From: JANRKT01 sp033763355
Lineage (GTDB): Bacteria > Bacteroidota > Bacteroidia > Chitinophagales > Chitinophagaceae
DNA length: 24,649 nt
Direction of reading: 5' to 3'
Assembly (NCBI GenBank): GCA_033763355.1
Contig: JANRKT010000224.1
Span: 1-24,649 of the forward strand
Under the pieces are notes generated by a model. It searched no databases and was not told the origin of the DNA. It was given only the letters and a program-made list of their open reading frames with translations. This document shows, one piece after another, positions 13,144-21,706 of this stretch. A program made the position numbers and the translations under genes. Position 1 is the stretch's first letter. The number at the start of each line of letters is the position of its first letter.

Positions 13144-15198
13144 CTAAAACTTCATCCTTTGTATTCTCACTGCATTCAATATTGCCAGCAACGCCACACC
13201 CACATCAGCAAAAACAGCTTCCCACATAGTAGCAAGGCCGCCTGCGCCTAAGACTAAAACGATTGCTTTTACTGCAAAGGCAAGAATAATATTTTGCCAA
13301 ACTATTTTCTTTGTCTGTTTACCAATGTTTATGGCCATTGCTATTCGGCTGGGCTTATCATCCTGTATTACTACATCTGCTGTTTCAATAGTGGCATCGC
13401 TGCCTAAACCGCCCATTGCAATTCCTACATTGCTCAACGCAACTACAGGGGCATCATTTACACCATCGCCAACAAAAGCAACGGTTTCATTTCGGTCTTT
13501 AATCGCTTTTACCTTGTTCACTTTATCTTCCGGCAATAAATCACCAAAGGCATTATCTATTCCCAATTTATCTGCAACAAATTTTACAACGGTACTTTTA
13601 TCACCACTGAGCATAGTAGTTTTTACCTTCATGCTGTGCAGCTTGTTTACCGCTTCCTGCGCATCGTCTTTTATGCTGTCGGCAATGGTGAGATAGCCTG
13701 CAAACTTTCTGTTATAAGCAATTGCAATCACGGTGTAAACAATTGTTGAAGGGTCAATATCGTATTTGATAGAAAACTTATTCATCAACTTAAAATTACC
13801 TACTAACAATTCTTTATCGCCGACATTTGCTTTTAATCCGTGTCCTGAAATTTCTTCAACATTTTCTAATTTGATATTGGTATCTATTTTGCCCACATAG
13901 TTGTGAATAGCCGTGGCTACCGGATGTGTACTCTGGCTTTCCAAGGCATTCACCATTTGCAGTATTTCGTCTTTATTAAATTCAGGTTTCAATATTACTT
14001 CCTGCACTTTAAAAACACCTTCGGTCATCGTACCTGTTTTATCCATCACTACATTTTGAATAGCAGCCATTATGTCTAAAAAATTACTGCCTTTAAACAG
14101 TATTCCATTTTTACTGGCTGCACCAATGCCGCCAAAATAACCTAATGGAATAGAAATAACCAAAGCACAGGGGCAACTGATAACTAAGAATACTAAAGCC
14201 CGGTAAAGCCATTGACTGAATACATAATTTTCAACAAACAATATTGGCAATACGCAAATAAGCACTGCCAACAATACCACAATTGGAGTATAGATTTTTG
14301 CAAACTTTCTGATGAATAACTCAGTGGGTGCTTTTTGAGCGGTGGCATTTTGTACTAATTCTAAAATCTTACTCAGTTTACTATCTGTGTAAGCGGCTGT
14401 AACCTTTACCTGAGCAACAGTATTCAGGTTTATCATACCTGCCAGTACTGTTTCACCCTTTGCTTTGGTATCAGGCTTGCTTTCTCCTGTCAAAGCTGCT
14501 GTGTTGAAAGATGCAGTTTCAGAAATCAACTCTCCATCCAATCCTAATTTTTCTCCCGGCTTTAATTGTATGACTGCTCCAATGCTTACATTTTCTGCTT
14601 TAATGGTTTTAGGCTGGTTGTTTTCTAAAACAGTTATTTCATCAGGCCGCTGGTCAAGCAATGCTTTGATATTTGATTTGGCTCTTTTTACTGCTAATGT
14701 CTGGAACACTTCCCCTACCGCATAGAATAACATCACCGCCACGCCTTCTGGATATTCCTGAATAGCAAATGCACCAATGGTTGCAATAGACATCAATAAA
14801 AATTCTGAAAATATTTCTCCTTTACCAATGGCTACTACCGCTTCTTTTATTACCGGAAAACCAACGGGAGCATAAGCAGCTACATACCACACAATACGAA
14901 CCCACCCGGTAAACCATGTTTGCGGAAACCAGTTATCCAATGCAATGGCAATGATCAGCAAAACCAAGCTGATGACAGATGGCAGAAACATTTTAAATGT
15001 GCTATCGCTACCTGATGAATGGTCGTGTCCGTCATCATCTGCATGTTCATTGTGATTGTGTCCATCATCGTCACTATGATTTTCTTTCAGCAATTCCTTT
15101 GCACCGGCTTTAGTATATATTTTTTCTTCCAGTGTGCAGCAGGTCATTCTTCCCTGTGCATCGTAAGTATGCTTGTGACTGGAGTCTGTGTTTATCAC
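13144..15198 (-). CDS. Zn/Cd/Pb-exporting P1B-type ATPase with His-rich N-terminus
   Basis: Inner-membrane pump, 684 residues, moving divalent soft metal from cytoplasm to periplasm at the cost of ATP. Landmarks: TGES (237-240), SCPCAL (341-346, metal site), DKTGT (386-390, phosphorylated Asp), HP (425-426) and GDGVND (577-582). The last helices carry K644 (FAVKAIVLV) and D665 (FADVG), the pair that marks the Zn/Cd/Pb subgroup (ZntA/CadA). No ferredoxin-like metal-binding domain (CxxC) is present. Instead residues 1-62 carry HKH, a CC pair (20-21) and a run rich in His and Asp (HSDDDGHNHNEHADDDGHDH). Start is a GTG overlapping the TGA of the DUF3703 gene (GTGA), so translation is coupled. Confidence 0.92.
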   Translation of the reverse strand: MINTDSSHKHTYDAQGRMTCCTLEEKIYTKAGAKELLKENHSDDDGHNHNEHADDDGHDHSSGSDSTFKMFLPSVISLVLLIIAIALDNWFPQTWFTGWVRIVWYVAAYAPVGFPVIKEAVVAIGKGEIFSEFLLMSIATIGAFAIQEYPEGVAVMLFYAVGEVFQTLAVKRAKSNIKALLDQRPDEITVLENNQPKTIKAENVSIGAVIQLKPGEKLGLDGELISETASFNTAALTGESKPDTKAKGETVLAGMINLNTVAQVKVTAAYTDSKLSKILELVQNATAQKAPTELFIRKFAKIYTPIVVLLAVLICVLPILFVENYVFSQWLYRALVFLVISCPCALVISIPLGYFGGIGAASKNGILFKGSNFLDIMAAIQNVVMDKTGTMTEGVFKVQEVILKPEFNKDEILQMVNALESQSTHPVATAIHNYVGKIDTNIKLENVEEISGHGLKANVGDKELLVGNFKLMNKFSIKYDIDPSTIVYTVIAIAYNRKFAGYLTIADSIKDDAQEAVNKLHSMKVKTTMLSGDKSTVVKFVADKLGIDNAFGDLLPEDKVNKVKAIKDRNETVAFVGDGVNDAPVVALSNVGIAMGGLGSDATIETADVVIQDDKPSRIAMAINIGKQTKKIVWQNIILAFAVKAIVLVLGAGGLATMWEAVFADVGVALLAILNAVRIQRMKF

Positions 15199-15572
15199 TT
15201 TGTATTTTTTACAACATTATCAAGTATTGTTTGCAAGTCTTCAGGTATTTCCATTGGTTTTAAGGGCGGCACATTTGCACCACCTGTATTTCCAATAGGC
15301 ACTGTACCAACAAAAGACTTTACACCGCCAAATATCAGCCGGGTTATCTGTCCAAAAACCTCTTTGGCGCTTTTTATCTTAAATCCAAACTTCAGCATTT
15401 GCCAATGTACATAGCTGTGTTGTAAAGGCCACCGCTGTCCCACTATGTGGGCTCTTTCATAATGGCGCCAGCATTGCTGCAGGTATCCTTTCTTTAAAAA
15501 ATCAGTTGCTTTAATCAGTTCTTCCCTGTAATAAGGATAAAGCTGCTTTGGCATATTGAAATATAGCTTCAC
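15195..15572 (-). CDS. DUF3703 family protein in metal operon
   Basis: A 125-residue soluble protein matching the DUF3703 family as I recall it: YYREELIKATDFLKKG, WRHYERAHIVGQRWPLQHSYVHWQML, then VPIGNTGGANVPPLKPMEIPEDL near the end. The His/Tyr-rich helix (Y…H…H…H) suggests metal or partner binding, which is inference. The family is of unknown function but is found beside metal efflux genes. It lies 20 bases after the adaptor gene and overlaps the ATPase start by four bases. A second ATG six codons in (MPKQLYPYY) is an alternative start. No signal peptide, so it is probably cytoplasmic. Confidence 0.78.
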   Translation of the reverse strand: MKLYFNMPKQLYPYYREELIKATDFLKKGYLQQCWRHYERAHIVGQRWPLQHSYVHWQMLKFGFKIKSAKEVFGQITRLIFGGVKSFVGTVPIGNTGGANVPPLKPMEIPEDLQTILDNVVKNTK

Positions 15573-15592
15573 TTTATATGATTTATAGTTTA

Positions 15593-16867
15593 TTAATGCC
15601 CATGTCCCCCTTCTCCGGCATTCGTCATCTTTGCCAACACAAAAAATGCCCCTTTCACAACCACCTTTGCGTCTTTGGGTATTTGTTTTAGTAATGTGAT
15701 TTCGGTAAAACCTACGTCCGTTGTTCCCTTGGCAACCGGTATTCTTTCAAAAGTCAACCCCTCTTCTTTCTCATGCTCATGGTCATGATTTTCTTTTGCT
15801 TCATGCTTTATAGAATCCTTGTTATCCGTTTGATGTTCTCCTTCTGCATGTTCATCCGTCAATACAAAAATGTAATCCTGTCCGGCAATGGTAACTACTG
15901 CATCAGAGGGCACGGCGGGCACAGTAGCTTTTTCGAGGCTGATCACAGCCGTAATATTCATGCCATCAATCAAACCTGTTTTATTTCCCTGCACCCGGGC
16001 ATGAACTGTCACTGCTTTACTTTCACCTTCAAATGATGAGCCTAATGAATATATCTGTGCATCATACTCTTTTCCGGGATTGTTAGTCAGCGTAAAATGG
16101 ATAAGCTGATTGTTTTTCAACTTAGGCAAATCCTTTTCATAAACAAACAGGTCAAGATGCAACTGGCTGTTGTCAACAATTTCCGCTACTGTTGTACTTA
16201 CGTCAATGTAGCTGCCTATTTCTACTTTCACATCGCTTACCACTCCGCTTATGGGACTTGTAATAGAGAGAACTGAAACAAGATTTCCACTGGATAGTTT
16301 TTCAGGGTTAATACCCATCAGTCTTATTTGCTGTTCATAGGTAGATTTGGCTGTACGCAATGTTCTCAATTCTGTTTCGGCGGCCTGCAGGTTTTTCAAT
16401 GCACCGGCATTACCGGCATTAAGGTCTTTTTGCCTTTTTACTTCCAGTTCTGCTAACCCGATTTTTGCGCTAATGTTTAAATAATCACTTTGCACCTGAA
16501 CAAATTCCGGATTGGCAACTGTCGCAATCACCTGGCTTTTTCTAACTGTATTCCCCGGCTGCACAAGAAGCGATTTAATAACCCCTCTATATACTGAGTT
16601 TACACTGGCTTTATTCTGATTGGGTACCTTCAGTACACCATTTGTTTTTAAAGAAGCAGTTAACTGTTTGTCTTCAATAATCCCCAACTCAATGCCAATA
16701 CTTTTTATCTGCTCTTCTGTAAGCGTTGCCGTATTCGGGTTTTCGTGGCTGTCTTCATGCCCATCTTCTGCTGTTGTGTTAGTTGATTCTGCCGCTTCTT
16801 TGCCACCACATGAAATTATAGATGTTAAAGAAAAAATGCAGGTTGCTATTATTATATACTTCTTCAT
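15593..16867 (-). CDS. RND periplasmic adaptor (CzcB-like) lipoprotein with His-rich loop
   Basis: A 424-residue membrane-fusion protein that couples the inner-membrane RND pump to the outer-membrane channel. It has a lipobox (IISC, Cys20), a His/Glu-rich linker (residues 36-42), a barrel-sandwich hybrid/lipoyl half (VYRGVIKSLLVQPGNTVRKSQVIA), a helical hairpin (about 120-180), the second lipoyl half (ITSPISGVVSDVKVEIGSYID) and a beta-barrel domain. An insertion at about 340-365 is rich in His, Glu and Asp (HAEGEHQTDNKDSIKHEAK, then ENHDHEHEKEEG), and the protein ends in GHGH. Such His clusters would bind Zn, Co or Cd. It starts 10 bases after the pump gene stop. Confidence 0.9.
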   Translation of the reverse strand: MKKYIIIATCIFSLTSIISCGGKEAAESTNTTAEDGHEDSHENPNTATLTEEQIKSIGIELGIIEDKQLTASLKTNGVLKVPNQNKASVNSVYRGVIKSLLVQPGNTVRKSQVIATVANPEFVQVQSDYLNISAKIGLAELEVKRQKDLNAGNAGALKNLQAAETELRTLRTAKSTYEQQIRLMGINPEKLSSGNLVSVLSITSPISGVVSDVKVEIGSYIDVSTTVAEIVDNSQLHLDLFVYEKDLPKLKNNQLIHFTLTNNPGKEYDAQIYSLGSSFEGESKAVTVHARVQGNKTGLIDGMNITAVISLEKATVPAVPSDAVVTIAGQDYIFVLTDEHAEGEHQTDNKDSIKHEAKENHDHEHEKEEGLTFERIPVAKGTTDVGFTEITLLKQIPKDAKVVVKGAFFVLAKMTNAGEGGHGH

Positions 16868-16877
16868 TCCTTATGAT

Positions 16878-19800
16878 TTATTGGTTGATATAATAGTTAT
16901 ATTGAATGACTGATTGGTTATAAGCATTCAGGTTTTCTAAATAGTTCTTTTGGATTTCTATAGCCTGTGAAAGAAACTGAGACAGTTCGGCAAAACTGAT
17001 TTCCCCGGCACGATAGGCTAATGATGCCGCTTTGATTATTTCTTCCGCTTGCATTAGCCCGGTTGATTCATAAAATGACAGCATGCTATTGTTTTTTTCT
17101 ACTTCCTGCTGCATCTGAATTTTCTGTGTATTCAGCACCTGGTTTTCATAATCATATTGCTTCTGTTGCACGGCCATATCTGCCTGTACTACTTTTACTT
17201 TATTCCTGTAGGCATTGGCGCCAAACAACGGAAATGCAGCCGTTACTGAAAATCCGGAGAAGGGGTCTCTGGCGCCCCATAGTCTTTGAGAAAAAAAACG
17301 GCCGGAGAACTCTGGTTTGTTTTCATTTTTTATTACATCAATTCCCGCATTGGCAATATTGATATTTTGCGATTGCAATGCCAATAATGGATGTGTGCTG
17401 TCGCCTGATAAACCCGGTATGGTCAATTTTTCCAAGGGTATCATTTGCGGCAGCAAAATATCTGCTGTATTAAGCAACTGCATTAAGGATTGCTGCTGAA
17501 TCTGCATTTCTTTACCCATCTGTTGAATCAATGCCTGTAACTCTCTCATCCGTACATTAGCTGCAATACTATCAAGACCGGGACTGTCGCCAGTTTTAAC
17601 CTTTAGAATTGCCGCATCATTCAATGATTTATAAATGCTGTCCAGGCGCTGATAGAGTTGTTGTTTATCCTGCAAATACCAAAGCTGGTAATATACGGTT
17701 CGTGTATCCCTTCTTAATTGCACCTCAATGGCGGTTGCATTCAGGTTATAATATTTCAACTGTTCGCCATAGAGATTCTTCTGCGCTTTATACAAACCCG
17801 GCCATGAAATACTTTGTGACAACCCAATTTTTAATATCCCGGTATTATCACTTGGCCTTGCATCTTCATTTTCGGCAAATACTCCTGTTTTGGGTAAAGC
17901 TGTTGCAGTCTTTATCTGCGCTTTGCCTTTGTTGATTTGCTGATTGTTTACTTCGTAAAGCAGGTTGTTTTTAGCAAGGTTCACTGCTTCAACAGAAGTT
18001 ACCCGTTTTACTCCGGGTTGTTGCGCTGATGCATTATTTGAAATGATCACTACAATCAATCCTGCTATAATCGTTGCTGCCGGTTTCACTGTAATTTTTC
18101 TTTTAAATGAAAAAATGATGTAGAGCAATGGCAATACCACCAGCGTAAGAAACGTAGCTGTAATCAATCCGCCGATCACAACTGTTGCCAAAGGTTTTTG
18201 TACTTCTGCTCCTGCTCCGGTTGATAGTGCCATTGGAATAAAGCCCAATGCAGCTACTGCTGCTGTCATCAATACAGGCCGCAACCGGATTTTTGTTCCT
18301 TCTATTACTCTTTGAAAAATATCCTTCATGCCATCTTTTTCCAACTGGTTAAATGTGCTGATTAAAACAATGCCGTTCAATACTGCTACGCCGAATAATG
18401 CAATAAAGCCGACACCGGCAGAAATACTGAAAGGCATTCCTCTTAATAGCAGGGCAAACACACCGCCAATGGCGCTCATCGGAATGGCAGTATATATAAG
18501 CAAAACTTCTTTGACAGAACCAAATGTGAAATAAAGTAAAAGGAATATCAACGCTAATGCAACCGGGACGGCGATTCTTAATCTTCCGGATGCTTCCTGC
18601 AGGTTTTCAAAGGTGCCACCGTAGGTGTAGTAATACCCGGTCGGCAAAAGTTTGGCAGCATTCAACTTTTCCTGAATCTCTTTAACCACACTCGCCACAT
18701 CACGGCCTTTTACATTAAAGCCAACCACGATTCTTCTTTTGCCCTCCTCACGGCTTATTTGCGCCGGGCCTTCTTTGAAAGAAACAGATGCTACCTGTGA
18801 CAAGGGGATTTGATTCCCATCATTGGTTGCCACAAATAAATTACTCACATCATCAATGGAAGTTCTGCTTGCACTATCTAACCTCACTACGAGGTCAAAC
18901 TTTCTTTCGTTCTCAAATACCACTCCTGCTCTTTCACCTGCGAAGGCGGTGCTGATGGTATGATTAATGTCCTCGATATTCAAACCATAGCCGGCAATCT
19001 TTGCCCTGTCGTACTGAATGGTGATTTGTGGCAGACCCGTTGTTCTTTCTACCTGCGGCTCTGTCGCACCCTTTACTGATTGAACATCTTTGGCAACCTT
19101 TGGAGCTAATGCGGCCAATGTATCAATATTTTCTCCAAATATTTTTATGGCAACATCCTGTCTTACTCCGGTCATCAGTTCATTAAAGCGCATCTGGATG
19201 GGCTGTGATATTTCGAAAAATACGCCGGGAATTACTTCCAGTTTTTCCATAATCATTGCGGCCAGTTCATTGTAATCTTTCGTTGTCTTCCATTCTGATT
19301 TTGGTTTTAATACAATTATTAAATCAGAAGCTTCCGGAGGCATCGGATCAGTGGGCACTTCAGCGCTTCCGGTTTTGCCTACTACCATTTTTACTTCAGG
19401 AAATGATTTCACTATCCTGCTTGCCTGCATAGATGTTTCCACACTTTGCGATAGTGAAGTTCCCTGCGGCAATATGCAGTGAAAAGCATAATCGCCTTCC
19501 TGCAGTTGAGGAATGAATTCGCCGCCCATCCTGCTGAAAAGAACCAGTGCAAATACAAACACCATTACCGTTGCAACAGTTATGGCATACTTCATTTTAA
19601 TGGCCCATCGTATAACAGGTGCATACAAACGCTGAAAGAAATTCATCATACGGTCAGATATGTTTTTCTTATGCACCGGATTTTTTGAAAGAAACAGGGC
19701 AGACATCATGGGGATATAGGTAAGGGAAAGTATCAGGGCGCCTAATATGGAAAAGCCGACGGTTTGTGCCATTGGCCGGAACATTTTACCCTCGATGCCT

Positions 19801-21197
19801 ACCAGCGAAAGAATGGGGATATATACAATGAGAATTATGATTTCGCCAAAAGCTGCGCTGTTACGGATTTTAGAAGCTGATTCATAAACTTCACTATCCA
19901 TTTCTGCCTGAGTCAGCCGGTTTACTGATTTGCGCAGGCCCAGGTGAAGAAGGGTGGCTTCAACAATAATCACTGCACCATCTACAATCAGACCGAAATC
20001 AATTGCCCCCAAACTCATCAGGTTGGCGCTTACACCAAACAGCCGCATCATTCCCAATGCAAACAACATGGATAAGGGGATGGCCGAAGCCACTATCAAC
20101 CCTGCACGAAAATTTCCGAGAAACAAAATCAAAACGAAAATAACAATCAGGGCGCCTTCAATCAGGTTTGTCTTTACTGTATTTACCGCACGGTTTACCA
20201 GGGTTGTACGGTCAAGAAAAGCTTCTACCTCTACATCTTCAGGCAATGTTTTTTTAATGGTTTCCATCTTTGCTTTTATCCGGCTTACTACAGCAGCGCT
20301 GTTCGAGCCTTTGAGCATCATAACTATTCCTCCTACTACCTCCTTTTCTCCGTTATAGGTTACTGAACCATATCTTACCGCATGGCCCAATTGGACTTCT
20401 GCCACATCCCGAACCAAAACAGGTATATTGTTTACTTTTTTAATAACTGTATTTCTGATGTCGTCCATTGAACTCACCAGGCCGATACCTCTGATGAAAT
20501 ATGCATTTGGCTTTTTATCTATGTATGCGCCGCCGGTATTCTCATTATTTCTTTCCAATGCATAAAAGATTTCAGCAATGGTGATGTTCATTGCTTTGAG
20601 GCGGTATGGATTCACCGCTACTTCATATTGCTTCAGGAAGCCGCCAAAACTATTAACCTCTGCCACACCCGGTGTGCCATACAATTGCCTGGCCACAATC
20701 CAATCCTGCATGGTACGCAAGTCCATTGCGGAATATTTGTTCTCCGAACCTTTTTTGGGGTGAATGACATACTGATAAATTTCACCCAAACCTGTACTGA
20801 CAGGAGCCAGTTCTGGTGTGCCAACGCCCCGCGGAATCTTTTCTTCAGCCTCCTTGAGTTTTTCATTGATTAACTGGCGGACAAAATAAATATCAATGTC
20901 ATCATGAAAAACAACAGTGATTACTGATAAGCCAAACCTTGAAATTGAACGCATTTCTTCCAAATCGGGCAGGTTGGCAAGGCTTTGTTCAATGGGGTAA
21001 GTAACCAACTGTTCTGTTTCCTGTGCGGCCAGTGTGGGGGTGAGTGTGATAATCTGTACCTGGTTATTGGTAATATCCGGCACGGCATCAACGGGCAGTT
21101 TACCGGCACTCCACACCCCCCAAACAATGAGTGCAAGTGTCATTAACCCGATGATGAGTTTATGTTTTATACTGAAGTGGATTATTTTATTGAGCAT
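16878..21197 (-). CDS. CzcA-type RND metal pump fused to TolC-type outer-membrane channel
   Basis: A 1,439-residue protein combining two parts of a tripartite efflux system. Residues 1-1058 are a full heavy-metal RND pump: helix 1 KLIIGLMTLALIVWGVW, porter domains, and the proton-relay motif of CzcA-type pumps IDFGLIVDGAVIIVE with D400, D406 and E413, which points to Zn/Co/Cd rather than the copper/silver subgroup. Residues 1059-1439 are an outer-membrane efflux protein with long coiled-coil helices (LRRDTRTVYYQLWYLQDKQ, QMGKEMQIQQQSLMQLL, and the tail EIQKNYLENLNAYNQSVIQY). Between them lies a hydrophobic stretch ending ASA-QQP that looks like a signal peptide. A longer start (21260) adds 21 unconserved residues; the ATG at 21195-21197 gives the family N-terminus MLNKIIHFSIKHK. 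Confidence 0.92.
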   Translation of the reverse strand: MLNKIIHFSIKHKLIIGLMTLALIVWGVWSAGKLPVDAVPDITNNQVQIITLTPTLAAQETEQLVTYPIEQSLANLPDLEEMRSISRFGLSVITVVFHDDIDIYFVRQLINEKLKEAEEKIPRGVGTPELAPVSTGLGEIYQYVIHPKKGSENKYSAMDLRTMQDWIVARQLYGTPGVAEVNSFGGFLKQYEVAVNPYRLKAMNITIAEIFYALERNNENTGGAYIDKKPNAYFIRGIGLVSSMDDIRNTVIKKVNNIPVLVRDVAEVQLGHAVRYGSVTYNGEKEVVGGIVMMLKGSNSAAVVSRIKAKMETIKKTLPEDVEVEAFLDRTTLVNRAVNTVKTNLIEGALIVIFVLILFLGNFRAGLIVASAIPLSMLFALGMMRLFGVSANLMSLGAIDFGLIVDGAVIIVEATLLHLGLRKSVNRLTQAEMDSEVYESASKIRNSAAFGEIIILIVYIPILSLVGIEGKMFRPMAQTVGFSILGALILSLTYIPMMSALFLSKNPVHKKNISDRMMNFFQRLYAPVIRWAIKMKYAITVATVMVFVFALVLFSRMGGEFIPQLQEGDYAFHCILPQGTSLSQSVETSMQASRIVKSFPEVKMVVGKTGSAEVPTDPMPPEASDLIIVLKPKSEWKTTKDYNELAAMIMEKLEVIPGVFFEISQPIQMRFNELMTGVRQDVAIKIFGENIDTLAALAPKVAKDVQSVKGATEPQVERTTGLPQITIQYDRAKIAGYGLNIEDINHTISTAFAGERAGVVFENERKFDLVVRLDSASRTSIDDVSNLFVATNDGNQIPLSQVASVSFKEGPAQISREEGKRRIVVGFNVKGRDVASVVKEIQEKLNAAKLLPTGYYYTYGGTFENLQEASGRLRIAVPVALALIFLLLYFTFGSVKEVLLIYTAIPMSAIGGVFALLLRGMPFSISAGVGFIALFGVAVLNGIVLISTFNQLEKDGMKDIFQRVIEGTKIRLRPVLMTAAVAALGFIPMALSTGAGAEVQKPLATVVIGGLITATFLTLVVLPLLYIIFSFKRKITVKPAATIIAGLIVVIISNNASAQQPGVKRVTSVEAVNLAKNNLLYEVNNQQINKGKAQIKTATALPKTGVFAENEDARPSDNTGILKIGLSQSISWPGLYKAQKNLYGEQLKYYNLNATAIEVQLRRDTRTVYYQLWYLQDKQQLYQRLDSIYKSLNDAAILKVKTGDSPGLDSIAANVRMRELQALIQQMGKEMQIQQQSLMQLLNTADILLPQMIPLEKLTIPGLSGDSTHPLLALQSQNINIANAGIDVIKNENKPEFSGRFFSQRLWGARDPFSGFSVTAAFPLFGANAYRNKVKVVQADMAVQQKQYDYENQVLNTQKIQMQQEVEKNNSMLSFYESTGLMQAEEIIKAASLAYRAGEISFAELSQFLSQAIEIQKNYLENLNAYNQSVIQYNYYINQ

Positions 21198-21277
21198 AGT
21201 ATAACTGTATAACCTTTGGTTAGTCAATAAAGTTTTCCAGCCAGAAAATGGCTGAACCATATTAAGCCGAAAGCGGG

Positions 21278-21595
21278 TTATACTAATTGGGGCGGTTGCC
21301 AGATCGGCAGGTAAATTTCTATGAGAGCGACAGGTACAGAAGAAGCATATTGTTTGCTGAACGTGTTTATCAGTAAATCATTGTTACTAAACCAGTTTTG
21401 GATTGAGAAGCCTGCGCAGCAAGTACAATGGCAAAAAGGGGAACAGGCATCATCCTGCTCTTTATCCTGGTGTGGTGATGATTCCGAAATTCCTAAATAT
21501 TGTTTTTGTTTTTTTGAAACTGAAATGTCATCAGCACATGGCAAAAAACTAAGCCATAAAATTAATAAAGACAGTATGAAAGACAGAAATTTCAT
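21278..21595 (-). CDS. Small Cys-rich exported protein (DUF6660-like), first gene of metal operon
   Basis: 105 residues: a signal peptide (hydrophobic residues 4-18, FLPCADD at the cut region), a short linker with His, then a dense cysteine cluster C51-SPF-C55-H-C57-T-C59-C60-AGF. I recall it as a DUF6660-type protein found at the head of metal RND operons in Bacteroidota; the family has no known function. The cysteines plus His56 could bind metal in the periplasm and hand it to the pump. The gene lies 80 bases upstream of the pump gene, same strand, and appears to be the promoter-proximal gene of the operon. It is too short and variable for more certainty. Confidence 0.7.
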   Translation of the reverse strand: MKFLSFILSLLILWLSFLPCADDISVSKKQKQYLGISESSPHQDKEQDDACSPFCHCTCCAGFSIQNWFSNNDLLINTFSKQYASSVPVALIEIYLPIWQPPQLV

Positions 21596-21599
21596 TTAA

Positions 21600-21619
21600 C
21601 AAATATAACATGCATATTT
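21600..21619 (-). promoter_or_regulatory. -7 box and palindrome in front of metal operon
   Basis: On the minus strand TATATTTG (21600-21607) is an exact -7 match, ending four bases before the ATG at 21595. If used, the message would begin at or next to the start codon. It overlaps an inverted repeat AAATAT-N7-ATATTT (21601-21619) that could be an operator. No -33 element at the usual distance is convincing. Confidence 0.35.
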
Positions 21620-21706
21620 TTCAAAAAACTCAGTAAAAGGGAATAAAATGTCAATAATGTTGCAAAAAACGAATAGTATCTGGTGCATTTCGGCTATCTT
21701 CTTAAA

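Noticed and set aside
21198..21260. Upstream extension of the RND pump gene by 21 residues
   Set aside because: The added residues do not look like the pump N-terminus. The ATG at 21197 gives the standard family beginning MLNKIIHFSIKHK.
13144..21595. Metal operon as a recently transferred island
   Set aside because: No integrase, transposase, tRNA or flanking direct repeats were seen, and I could not compute composition. Transfer is possible but unsupported here.
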